From: Selenomonas sp.
GTDB lineage: Bacteria > Bacillota_C > Negativicutes > Selenomonadales > Selenomonadaceae
Assembly: GCA_017940705.1 (NCBI GenBank)
Contig: JAGAYB010000089.1
Coordinates: 1 to 5,203 of the forward strand
Reading direction: 5' to 3'
Length of the DNA: 5,203 nucleotides
The first letter of the stretch is position 1. Each line of letters begins with the position of its first letter. Both the position numbers and the translations under genes were made by a program. Under the pieces are notes generated by a model. It ran no database searches, was not told where the DNA came from, and worked only from the letters and a program-made list of their open reading frames with translations. Positions 1 through 5,203 of this stretch are shown here, one piece after another.

Positions 1-981
1 AATTATCGGCGCTGGCGGCTGCTGCGAGGGCCGATGATGCTGTCCGTTATCATTGTGACCTTTTTGTCGCTGGCGGCGGTGCTGGCTGTGGGGACGGAGG
101 TCAACGGTGCCAGACGATGGCTGTTTGGTGCCCAGCCGGCAGAACTGGCTAAATTGGTGGGGCTTATGATTGCAGCCTCGGCCTTGTCTGCCAGAATAAA
201 AAAAGGCCGGGCAAAGTCCCTGTATAATGTGTTTAACGGGCACTATGCCATCATTGCCGTGATGTTTGTGCTGATAGAGCTGGAGCCGGACATGGGAACG
301 GCGGCCATCGTATTGGGGGTGCCGCTGTTCATGGCGGTAGTGGCCGGTATGTCCCTGAAATATGTCTGGGGACTTGTTGGGGCTGTCGTGACATTGGTGG
401 TGGTAATGGTCACTATGCAGCCTTATCGTCTGGCGCGCATAAAAGTATGGTTTGACCCCTGGGGGGATGCTCAGGGCATGGGCTATCAGATGGTTCAATC
501 CCTGTCTACCATCGGTTCCGGTGGCTTTTGGGGCATGGGGCTGGGCGAAGGTGTCAGCAAGTATGAATACCTGCCGGAGGCGCATACCGACTTTGCCTTT
601 GCCATTTTCTGCCAGGAGCACGGTTATATGGGAGCTGTTATGGTTTTTCTGCTGCTGGGCATGCTGGTGCTGTTCTGTGTCCGCGTGGCCAACAGGGCTG
701 AGGATGAATACGGGCAGATGCTGGCGACCGGCATTATGATACTGATTGCCGGGCAGGCCGTGGCCAATATCATGATGGTGGGCGGCCTGCTGCCGGTAGT
801 CGGCGTGCCGCTGCCATTTATCAGCTATGGCGGTTCGTCCCTGCTGGTGTCGATGATAGCCATGGGGATACTGCTGAATATCTGCGATAAGGGACTGGTA
901 GACGAGGATAAGCGGAAACTGGCGCAGGAAACCTCGCCTGCCCACAGAGAGCCCAAGCCGCATTTGCGACGGATTAAATAA
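1..981 (+). CDS. ftsW: SEDS-family peptidoglycan glycosyltransferase, FtsW/SpoVE type (5' end outside window)
   Basis: Integral membrane enzyme that polymerises lipid II into glycan strands with a partner class B penicillin-binding protein, in division (FtsW) or spore cortex synthesis (SpoVE). The frame is open to base 1, so the ATG at 34 is probably internal; 326 residues are visible, and an N-terminal piece with the first one or two helices is missing. Seen in order: the NGARRW motif (from base 103) followed by QPAELAK, where the family usually has QPSE; EPDMGT (family QPDxGT); the extracytoplasmic stretch YLPEAHTDFAFAI, whose Asp (bases 589-591) is the essential acidic residue of SEDS proteins; and GVPLPFISYGGSS near the last helix. 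The tail after the last helix is short and very basic. LPEAHTDF and the GVPLPFISYGG wording favour FtsW/SpoVE over RodA. Choosing between FtsW and SpoVE is not possible here, so the symbol is provisional. Confidence 0.9.
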   Translation, partial: NYRRWRLLRGPMMLSVIIVTFLSLAAVLAVGTEVNGARRWLFGAQPAELAKLVGLMIAASALSARIKKGRAKSLYNVFNGHYAIIAVMFVLIELEPDMGTAAIVLGVPLFMAVVAGMSLKYVWGLVGAVVTLVVVMVTMQPYRLARIKVWFDPWGDAQGMGYQMVQSLSTIGSGGFWGMGLGEGVSKYEYLPEAHTDFAFAIFCQEHGYMGAVMVFLLLGMLVLFCVRVANRAEDEYGQMLATGIMILIAGQAVANIMMVGGLLPVVGVPLPFISYGGSSLLVSMIAMGILLNICDKGLVDEDKRKLAQETSPAHREPKPHLRRIK

Positions 982-995
982 TAAATATATGCTAA

Positions 996-1081
996 AACGC
1001 CCGAGGACAGCTAATAACTTTTCTGCGCTGAGACGCTTCGCGTCAAACGCTGTGAAAAGCTGCTAGCTGCCCTCGGGCGTT
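996..1081. repeat. 86-bp imperfect palindrome between convergent genes; possible bidirectional terminator or dispersed palindromic repeat
   Basis: The two ends are reverse complements. The outer 11 bp (996-1006 with 1071-1081, AACGCCCGAGG/CCTCGGGCGTT) pair perfectly. After one A-C mismatch, CAGCTA (1008-1013) pairs with TAGCTG (1064-1069), and CTTTTC (1018-1023) pairs with GAAAAG (1054-1059). A central 5-bp stem (1032-1036 with 1040-1044) closes on a 3-base loop. Flanks are AAAA on the left and TTATT on the right, so the RNA from either strand would be a long hairpin followed by a short U-rich stretch (better, UUUU, on the minus strand). It lies 14 bp past the ftsW stop and downstream of the convergent ygbA-like gene. 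Terminator function is inference. The length and nested design also resemble small dispersed palindromic repeats. Confidence 0.8.
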
Positions 1082-1112
1082 ATTGCCGCATGACAACAAG
1101 GTTAAGTTATTT

Positions 1113-1140
1113 AAGGGCTGGTGATATTTTCCAGCCCCTT
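1113..1140 (-). terminator. Probable intrinsic terminator of the ygbA-like gene
   Basis: Read on the minus strand, GGGCTGG pairs with CCAGCCC around a 9-base A/T-rich loop. AA/TT extends the stem beyond one bulged base. The following transcript is TTAAATAACTT, which is U/A-rich but not a clean U run. The hairpin begins 23 nt after the minus-strand stop codon at 1163-1165, the expected place for a rho-independent terminator. The stem is clear, but the weak U tract lowers confidence. The larger palindrome at 996-1081 lies just beyond and could serve as a backup. Confidence 0.65.
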
Positions 1141-1162
1141 GGCTTATCTATTGAACAGAAAC

Positions 1163-1624
1163 TTATTTGCCTTCCTTGCGCTCTTTAGCGCGTTTTTTGG
1201 CAGCGGCTTCTTTGGCCTTTACCTTGTCATCAATTTTCTTGGCCTGCTGGTATTTGGCATAATCAACGCCCATGCTGGCAAGTTTGTGTTTGATGGCCAT
1301 CATGGGATGGGACAGGAACATGCGCTTCTGGGTGCCGTTCATGATGGCGATGAATTCCTGCGCCTGTTTGGCACCAAAGCAGATAGCGGTGCGGTCGCAG
1401 CGGTCGCAGATGGGCTTGGTGATGCCGTAGGGGCAGCGGTTCATCTTGGTCATGACCGTGGCCAGAAGTGCCGTGCATTTTGGGCAGAGTTTATCGCCTT
1501 TGGTATCGTGATGGCTGTGGCAGTATACGCCAAAGGTCTTTTTGATGTTTTCCTTTTCTTTAGGCATATTGTTTTTGATTTCTACCGGCTTGCGTTTGGG
1601 CAGAAAACGGGAAAAAATGCTCAT
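1163..1624 (-). CDS. ygbA: YgbA-like protein, nitrous oxide-stimulated promoter family
   Basis: A 153-residue cytoplasmic protein recognised by the YgbA_NO pattern. YCHSHH (residues 34-39) is followed by CPKC (47-50), RCPYG.TKP (63-71), a second pair C73xxC76, C82, and RMFLSHPMMAIKH (101-113), matching the family's RMLLRHP...RH ending. In Escherichia coli ygbA belongs to the NO-responsive NsrR regulon; the biochemical role is not firmly known to me. Seven Cys (35, 47, 50, 64, 73, 76, 82) and nearby His suggest a bound metal, such as zinc, but this is inference. Two parts lie outside the family core: about 30 basic N-terminal residues, and residues 122-153, a Lys/Ala/Glu-rich, probably helical tail. 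The ATG at 1624 is preceded by AAAGGTG (1633-1639) at good spacing. The gene is single and divergent from the kinase operon. Confidence 0.85.
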   Translation of the reverse strand: MSIFSRFLPKRKPVEIKNNMPKEKENIKKTFGVYCHSHHDTKGDKLCPKCTALLATVMTKMNRCPYGITKPICDRCDRTAICFGAKQAQEFIAIMNGTQKRMFLSHPMMAIKHKLASMGVDYAKYQQAKKIDDKVKAKEAAAKKRAKERKEGK

Positions 1625-1653
1625 GTTTGTATCACCTTTCGATATGGTTAATA

Positions 1654-1684
1654 TAAATACACTTCTATATTTTAAAGGTATTTA
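1654..1684. promoter_or_regulatory. Inverted repeat around the ygbA-like promoter -10 region, candidate operator
   Basis: TAAATAC (1654-1660) and GTATTTA (1678-1684) are perfect 7-bp reverse complements separated by 17 bp. One arm lies in the promoter spacer and the other just after the predicted start site, a good place for a repressor. Family members elsewhere respond to nitric oxide, so an NsrR- or HcpR-type site would be plausible. I do not see a clear consensus for either, and A/T-rich DNA yields such repeats by chance. Confidence 0.25.
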
Positions 1685-1697
1685 ACAATAAAAGCAA
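1669..1697 (-). promoter_or_regulatory. Sigma-70-type promoter of the ygbA-like gene
   Basis: On the minus strand, TTGCTT (1692-1697) and TAAAAT (1669-1674) are separated by exactly 17 bp. Transcription would start near 1662, giving a leader of about 38 nt with the AAAGGTG ribosome site inside it. Both boxes match four to five of six consensus positions and the surrounding DNA is much more A/T-rich than the genes. It was found by eye and not tested. Confidence 0.6.
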
Positions 1698-1718
1698 GGG
1701 CAGAAGGCGTCTTTGGGG

Positions 1719-1730
1719 AGAGTGGACTCT
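1719..1730. promoter_or_regulatory. AGAGT-GG-ACTCT inverted repeat abutting the operon -35 box, candidate operator
   Basis: Two perfect 5-bp arms flank a 2-bp centre. The last base of the repeat is the first base of the TTGACT -35 hexamer of the small-protein/kinase operon promoter. This position would suit an activator or repressor. The short arms make chance a real alternative, and I recognise no regulator for it. Confidence 0.25.
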
Positions 1731-1757
1731 TGACTTATCCTCGTTTTCTAGTAAAAT
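1730..1757 (+). promoter_or_regulatory. Sigma-70-type promoter of the small-protein/kinase/decarboxylase/tmk operon
   Basis: TTGACT (1730-1735) and TAAAAT (1752-1757) are 16 bp apart, each with one mismatch from consensus. The predicted start near 1764 leaves about 25 nt before the ATG at 1790. It is the only convincing plus-strand promoter seen upstream of the four-gene run, so it probably drives all four genes. Confidence 0.65.
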
Positions 1758-1789
1758 TTATATGTAAGATAGTATTTCGTAGAAAATAA

Positions 1790-2002
1790 ATGGAATTGAG
1801 GGTGGAGACGATAGATTTCATCAAGGCTCATGGCAAATTCATCACCAACGTGCTGGTAGTGCTGTTGGTGCTTTTAGCGGTTTACAGCAAGCTGCAGGAC
1901 AATGGCATTGATTCATTGTTCCGCTGGAATGATTTGTATATACTGGCAGGCGCACTCCTGGGCTTGGGGGTAATCCGCCTTATCAGCAAGCGTCGTAAGT
2001 GA
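1790..2002 (+). CDS. Small two-helix membrane protein, unknown function
   Basis: A 70-residue protein of no family I recognise. It has a short N-terminal amphipathic stretch (residues 1-16), a strongly hydrophobic helix at about 17-33 (LVVLLVLLAV), a polar segment at about 34-48, a second hydrophobic helix at about 49-64, and a basic C-terminus (SKRRK). By the positive-inside rule the basic C-terminus should be cytoplasmic, and two helices would put the N-terminus there too. The ATG at 1790 is the only ATG start in frame but has no Shine-Dalgarno sequence before it. In-frame TTG (1796) and GTG (1802) are alternatives, and the purine-rich GAGGGTGGAG (1798-1807) lies inside the frame. It is the first gene after the 1730-1757 promoter and ends 34 nt before the kinase gene, so a shared function with the kinase is possible but unproven. 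Confidence 0.7.
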   Translation: MELRVETIDFIKAHGKFITNVLVVLLVLLAVYSKLQDNGIDSLFRWNDLYILAGALLGLGVIRLISKRRK

Positions 2003-2036
2003 TGGTGCCGGGCATGTAGCGGCAGAGGAGGCAGTT

Positions 2037-3323
2037 ATGACGGACCAGCGCGATGGTCAGGACTTACCGGCAGGGTATGACGGAGTTCCGGGACAGTCCC
2101 TGAAGAAAATTTTAAGCAATACAATCAGCACAATTGAAGATAACAAGACCCAAATCTTTGAGATTTATGAAACTGCCCGCGCTGAAGTTGAAAGCAGCCG
2201 CAAACTGCTGGAAGAGTTGAAGAAGCAGGTCAGCATTACCATTGAACGGGTGGACGAGCTGACCAAACAGGAACAGCAGGAAAAGCAAAATCTGGTGAAG
2301 GTCAGCAGCAACTTTCAGGAGTACTCCGAGGAAAAGGTACGGGAATCCTATGAGGCTGTAAAAAACGTGCAGGTTTCTCTCGGGGTGGAACGGGAAAAGG
2401 AAGCCAATCTCCGTTCCCAGCGCGATAAGATGGAGCTGCGCCTCAGGGGCTTGCAGACCATGCTGGCGCAGGCAGAGCATCTGGCGCTGGCCGTGGGGTC
2501 GGTGCTGTCCTATCTCAGCACGCAGGTAAACGGCGTTATCTGGAAGATAGAGGCCGTGCAGAAAGAGAAGTTTGTCGGGGCGCGTATCATCAAGGCTCAG
2601 GAAGAGGAACGGTACCGCATTTCCCGGGAAATGCACGATGGTCCTGCGCAGGATTTGGCCAATCTTATTTTGCAGACTTCCATTGCGGAAAAGCTGGTGG
2701 ATTATGACCCGGACGAGGCCAAGCGGACATTGCAGGAGCTGCGGCAGCAGATGCGTGACTGTCTGGGCAGCGTGCGTCAGGTCATCTTTGATATGCGTCC
2801 CATGGCGCTGGATGATTTGGGGCTGACGGCAGCCTTGAATCAGCTTATCGGCAGGATTGCCTCCCGGGGGACGCTGGCCATTGATTTTTCCGTTGACGGC
2901 AAGGTTTATGAACTGCCCAAACATGTGGAGATAGCTATTTTCCGCATTGTGCAGGAGTCCTTAAACAACGTGGTCAATCACGCGGAGACGGATAAGGTCA
3001 GGGTGCGCCTGCTCTTTTCCCCGAATGCGCTGTCGGTGCTCATTGAGGACAACGGCAAGGGCTTTAATCCCGAGGAGAGGGAGAAAAAAGAGGCCCATCT
3101 GGCTGACGGTGATGGGGCTGACGGCGAACCGGCGGAAGAAGCGCGGTTCGGCCTTTTGGGGATGCGCGAACGGGCGAAAATCATTGGGGCTGAGCTGAAT
3201 ATCACCTCGGCAGCCGGTGAAGGGACGCGTGTGCATTTGCGCGTGCCCAATAAATTCCCCATGACGGATGCGAAGGACGTAAGGGTGATTAAGCCCGCGC
3301 CTGACAAGAAAAAAGGGCAGTAA
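2037..3323 (+). CDS. degS: DegS-like cytoplasmic sensor histidine kinase
   Basis: A 428-residue two-component kinase that autophosphorylates a His and passes the phosphate to a LuxR-type response regulator (DegU in Bacillus subtilis). Residues 21-175 are a long coiled-coil-rich region like the DegS sensor domain. The HisKA_3 phosphoacceptor follows: AQEEERYRISREMHDGPAQ, with phospho-His 200 and the D201/Q205 pair of the HDxxxQ phosphatase motif. RPMALDDLGL (254-263) is also DegS-like. The ATPase domain has its N box at 295-316 (E307, N310, N311), DNGKGF at 338-343, GLLGMRERA at 372-380 and GEGTRV at 394-399. Residues 344-370 form an unusually long acidic lid, and a basic Lys-rich tail ends the protein. 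No membrane helix is present. AGGAGG (2026-2031) supports the ATG start. No response-regulator gene is visible nearby, unlike degS-degU in B. subtilis, so the symbol means similarity, not proven equivalence. Confidence 0.9.
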   Translation: MTDQRDGQDLPAGYDGVPGQSLKKILSNTISTIEDNKTQIFEIYETARAEVESSRKLLEELKKQVSITIERVDELTKQEQQEKQNLVKVSSNFQEYSEEKVRESYEAVKNVQVSLGVEREKEANLRSQRDKMELRLRGLQTMLAQAEHLALAVGSVLSYLSTQVNGVIWKIEAVQKEKFVGARIIKAQEEERYRISREMHDGPAQDLANLILQTSIAEKLVDYDPDEAKRTLQELRQQMRDCLGSVRQVIFDMRPMALDDLGLTAALNQLIGRIASRGTLAIDFSVDGKVYELPKHVEIAIFRIVQESLNNVVNHAETDKVRVRLLFSPNALSVLIEDNGKGFNPEEREKKEAHLADGDGADGEPAEEARFGLLGMRERAKIIGAELNITSAAGEGTRVHLRVPNKFPMTDAKDVRVIKPAPDKKKGQ

Positions 3324-3326
3324 TAG

Positions 3327-4787
3327 ATGACAGAAGATAAACAGCTGCGAGCGCCGATAGCGGAGGCTATGAAAGCCTATGCCCAAGACGGCGCTCGCGC
3401 CTTTCATACACCGGGGCATAAGCAGGGACTGGGCGCACATAAGCTGCTCAGGGAGCTGATAACGCCTCAGGGGCTGAGGGAGGAAGTCTCCCTGATGGAG
3501 GAGCTTGACGACCTGCATGAGCCCACCATGTGTATCAAAGAGGCACAAGACCTTGCGGCAGCGCTCTATGGAGCAGATGCCGCTTATTTCATGATAAACG
3601 GTACCAGCGGTGCTATCCATGCCATGCTGATGGGGGCGCTGCAGCCCGGGGACAAGGTACTGGTTCCCCGCAATGCCCATCGCTCCCTGATAGGCGGCCT
3701 GATACTTGCAGGGGCGCTGCCGGTATTTATAGAGCCGCGCCTTGATGCAGAGCTGGGCATTCCCATGGGCATGACTTATGCGGACATTGCGGCGGCAGTC
3801 ACCGCCCATCCCGATGCCCGGGCACTGCTCGCCGTATATCCTACATACTACGGCGTGGCTATGAACCTTAAGGCCGCAGCTGACCTCGTACACAGCAAAG
3901 GCATGCTGCTGCTGGTTGACGAGGCGCACGGCCCCCACCTGCATTTCAGCGCGGAGCTGCCCATGCAGGCACTTACGGCCGGAGCCGATATGGCGGCGCA
4001 GAGCACCCATAAAATCTTAGGCTCCCTGACCCAGACATCCATGCTGCTGGTGCGCAGCGGACGGGTGGACTTGCGGCGCGTCCGCGAAGCGGCAAGCCTG
4101 CTGCAGTCCACGAGCCCCAATCAGCTGTTATTGGCGTCCCTCGATATTGCGCGGCTGCAGATGGCTGAAGCCGGGCAGGAACTGGTGGGCCGGGCGGTCA
4201 GGCTGGCAGGCGCTCTGCGTGAGGCGGTAAATAAAATTCCGGGGCTTTGGTCCTTCGGGGCAGATTACCTGCCTGCGGCGGAAAAACTTGACCTGACCAA
4301 GGTGACGGTCAGCGTCCGGGGGCTGGGCATTACCGGTGTGCAGGCGGAAAATATCCTGCGCCATGAATATAAAATCCAATGTGAGCTTTCTGATGCCTAC
4401 AATCTGCTGTTTATCATTTCCTATGCAGATACGGATGAGCAGACGGCTTATTTGCTGGCAGCCCTGCAGGGGCTGGCCGATAAATTTGCCGGCCGGGAAA
4501 AACTCACCCTGCCGGTATCCCTGCCGCCTGTGCCCCGTTTGGGATTGCCGCCGCGCGAGGCGTTTTTTGCCCCTCGGGAGATCATTCCCGTAAGCCGGGC
4601 AGAGGGGCGGATTGCTGCCGAACAGGTCATGTTTTATCCACCGGGGGTGCCGATTCTGGCACCCGGGGATGTCATTGACAAGGCGGCACTCAGTTATATC
4701 AGAGCCATGCAGCAGGTGGGGCTTAAAGTTGTTGGCCCGGCTGACAGTACATTAAAGACCATAGAAGTTGTGAGGGAAAGCAAGTGA
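3327..4787 (+). CDS. Orn/Lys/Arg decarboxylase-family PLP enzyme (YaaO/SpeA type)
   Basis: A 486-residue fold-type I pyridoxal-phosphate enzyme, the length of the short B. subtilis YaaO/SpeA group rather than the large enterobacterial inducible decarboxylases. Such enzymes decarboxylate arginine, lysine or ornithine to polyamines or precursors; the substrate cannot be read here. Seen: AFHTPGHKQG (25-34), HEPTMCIKEAQ (64-74), the phosphate-binding NGTSGAIHA (91-99), PRNAHRS (114-120), PTYYGV (172-177), DEAHGPH (198-204) with the Asp expected to contact the PLP ring nitrogen, STHK with the Schiff-base Lys 229, and the C-terminal FYPPGVPILAPGD (about 436-448) typical of the family's C-terminal domain. 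It starts 3 nt after the kinase stop (TAA TAG ATG), with AAAAGGG (3311-3317) as ribosome site, and overlaps the tmk start by 4 nt. Next to tmk it matches the B. subtilis yaaO-tmk order, so coupling to the tmk cluster is likely. Confidence 0.9.
   Translation: MTEDKQLRAPIAEAMKAYAQDGARAFHTPGHKQGLGAHKLLRELITPQGLREEVSLMEELDDLHEPTMCIKEAQDLAAALYGADAAYFMINGTSGAIHAMLMGALQPGDKVLVPRNAHRSLIGGLILAGALPVFIEPRLDAELGIPMGMTYADIAAAVTAHPDARALLAVYPTYYGVAMNLKAAADLVHSKGMLLLVDEAHGPHLHFSAELPMQALTAGADMAAQSTHKILGSLTQTSMLLVRSGRVDLRRVREAASLLQSTSPNQLLLASLDIARLQMAEAGQELVGRAVRLAGALREAVNKIPGLWSFGADYLPAAEKLDLTKVTVSVRGLGITGVQAENILRHEYKIQCELSDAYNLLFIISYADTDEQTAYLLAALQGLADKFAGREKLTLPVSLPPVPRLGLPPREAFFAPREIIPVSRAEGRIAAEQVMFYPPGVPILAPGDVIDKAALSYIRAMQQVGLKVVGPADSTLKTIEVVRESK
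4772..4787 (+). promoter_or_regulatory. Ribosome site and GTGA stop/start overlap that fix the tmk start
   Basis: GAGGG (4772-4776) is followed after seven bases by GTG (4784-4786), whose last two bases share the TGA stop (4785-4787) of the decarboxylase. The conserved kinase sequence KGKLIIIE begins right after the GTG, so the non-ATG start is well supported. The overlap suggests translational coupling. Confidence 0.75.
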
Positions 4788-5203
4788 AAGGCAAGTTAAT
4801 CATCATTGAAGCCGGTGACGGTTCCGGGAAAGCCACCCAGACCAAGGCGCTCTATGAGCATCTGCAAAAAGACGGGCACCGGGTACACCGTATAGAGTTT
4901 CCCGATTATGCGGACGATTCATCGGCGCTCGTGCGTATGTACCTCGGGGGCGCCTTTGGCGATAAAGCCGCTGATGTCAACGCCTACGCGGCCTCAACTT
5001 TTTTCGCCGTAGACAGATTCGCTTCCTATCAGCGCAAATGGCGAGATTATTATGAGGCAGGGGATATAATCTTAGCTGACAGGTATACCACCAGCAACAT
5101 GGTACATCAGGCGGTAAAGCTCACGGACAAGACGGAGCGCACAGCTTTTTTGGACTGGCTCTGGGATTTTGAATTTGTGAAGCTCGGCCTGCCAGTGCCG
5201 GAC
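4784..5203 (+). CDS. tmk: Thymidylate kinase-like protein (3' end outside window)
   Basis: Nucleoside monophosphate kinase that phosphorylates dTMP to dTDP with ATP for DNA synthesis; 140 residues are visible and the frame is open to the right edge. The P-loop is EAGDGSGKATQ (9-19), followed by FPDY (39-42), where the E. coli-type enzyme has a REPGG motif, AxSTFFAVDRF (70-79) with D77-R78, and ADRYTTSNMVHQ (98-109) with the conserved DRY. The wording resembles a clostridial-type thymidylate kinase clade that I recall having the same DDSSALVxMYL and YAASTF phrases. The start is GTG at 4784, overlapping the decarboxylase stop in GTGA, with GAGGG (4772-4776) seven bases upstream. Residue 10 is Ala where the usual P-loop has Gly, and residue 17 after the invariant Lys is Ala rather than Ser/Thr. 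The lid region is not in the window, so the subtype cannot be completed. Confidence 0.88.
   Translation, partial: MKGKLIIIEAGDGSGKATQTKALYEHLQKDGHRVHRIEFPDYADDSSALVRMYLGGAFGDKAADVNAYAASTFFAVDRFASYQRKWRDYYEAGDIILADRYTTSNMVHQAVKLTDKTERTAFLDWLWDFEFVKLGLPVPD

Noticed and set aside
34..36. ATG at 34 as the true start of the SEDS gene
   Set aside because: The frame is open upstream to base 1, there is no ribosome site before it, and the N-terminal helices of the family would be missing. It is more likely internal to a gene cut by the window edge.
1036..1041. Possible UUCG tetraloop at the tip of the large palindrome
   Set aside because: The closing bases would be C and C rather than C and G, so the stable C(UUCG)G form is not present. 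The better fold is a 5-bp stem with a 3-base loop.
1121..1651. 176-codon open frame on the plus strand over the ygbA-like gene
   Set aside because: It starts inside the minus-strand terminator hairpin and runs antisense to a gene with a clear family signature. Its Phe/Leu-rich start is the complement of the Lys/Glu-rich tail of the YgbA-like protein.
1762..1767. ATG-TAA minimal open frame at the predicted operon transcription start
   Set aside because: It would begin before or at the predicted start site and has no ribosome site, so it is probably chance.
2112..2924. 270-codon open frame on the minus strand
   Set aside because: It lies wholly antisense to the kinase gene, whose motifs are unmistakable. 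The translation is rich in His, Gln and Leu with no domain, as expected for the shadow of a codon-biased gene.
2961..4010. 349-codon open frame on the minus strand
   Set aside because: It spans the kinase/decarboxylase junction antisense to both well-supported genes, shows no recognisable motif and has no ribosome site that I can see.

Overview
The window reads as a chromosomal stretch from a low-GC-lineage (Firmicutes-type) anaerobe with fairly GC-rich coding DNA. The DegS-type kinase, the small-type Orn/Lys/Arg decarboxylase directly upstream of tmk, and the clostridial-style thymidylate kinase fit best with a member of the Negativicutes (Selenomonas-like). That placement is from memory of protein style, not from a search. 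No rRNA, tRNA, CRISPR array, insertion sequence or phage gene is visible.

Layout: (1) 1-981, plus strand, the C-terminal part of an FtsW/SpoVE-type SEDS peptidoglycan polymerase, cut by the left edge. (2) 982-1162, a convergent intergenic region holding an 86-bp imperfect palindrome (996-1081) and a smaller hairpin (1113-1140) placed as the terminator of the next gene. (3) 1163-1624, minus strand, a Cys-rich YgbA-type protein (nitrous oxide-stimulated promoter family) with a charged C-terminal tail. (4) 1625-1789, a divergent promoter region with one good sigma-70-type promoter in each direction and two short inverted repeats that could be operators. (5) 1790 to the right edge, plus strand, an apparent operon: a 70-aa two-helix membrane protein, a DegS-like soluble histidine kinase, an Orn/Lys/Arg decarboxylase-family PLP enzyme (YaaO/SpeA type), and the 5' part of a thymidylate kinase gene. 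The gaps are 34 nt, 3 nt and a 4-nt overlap, and no terminator is visible between them.

How the genes may work together: the last two genes reproduce the yaaO-tmk order known from Bacillus subtilis. The unusual part is upstream, where a DegS-type kinase has no DegU-type response regulator in the window and is instead preceded by a tiny membrane protein. The kinase has no membrane segment of its own, so the small protein could be its membrane partner, but this is inference from position only. Most of the window is ordinary core-genome content. The items most worth checking are the 86-bp palindrome, the small-protein/orphan-kinase pair and the divergent promoter region.
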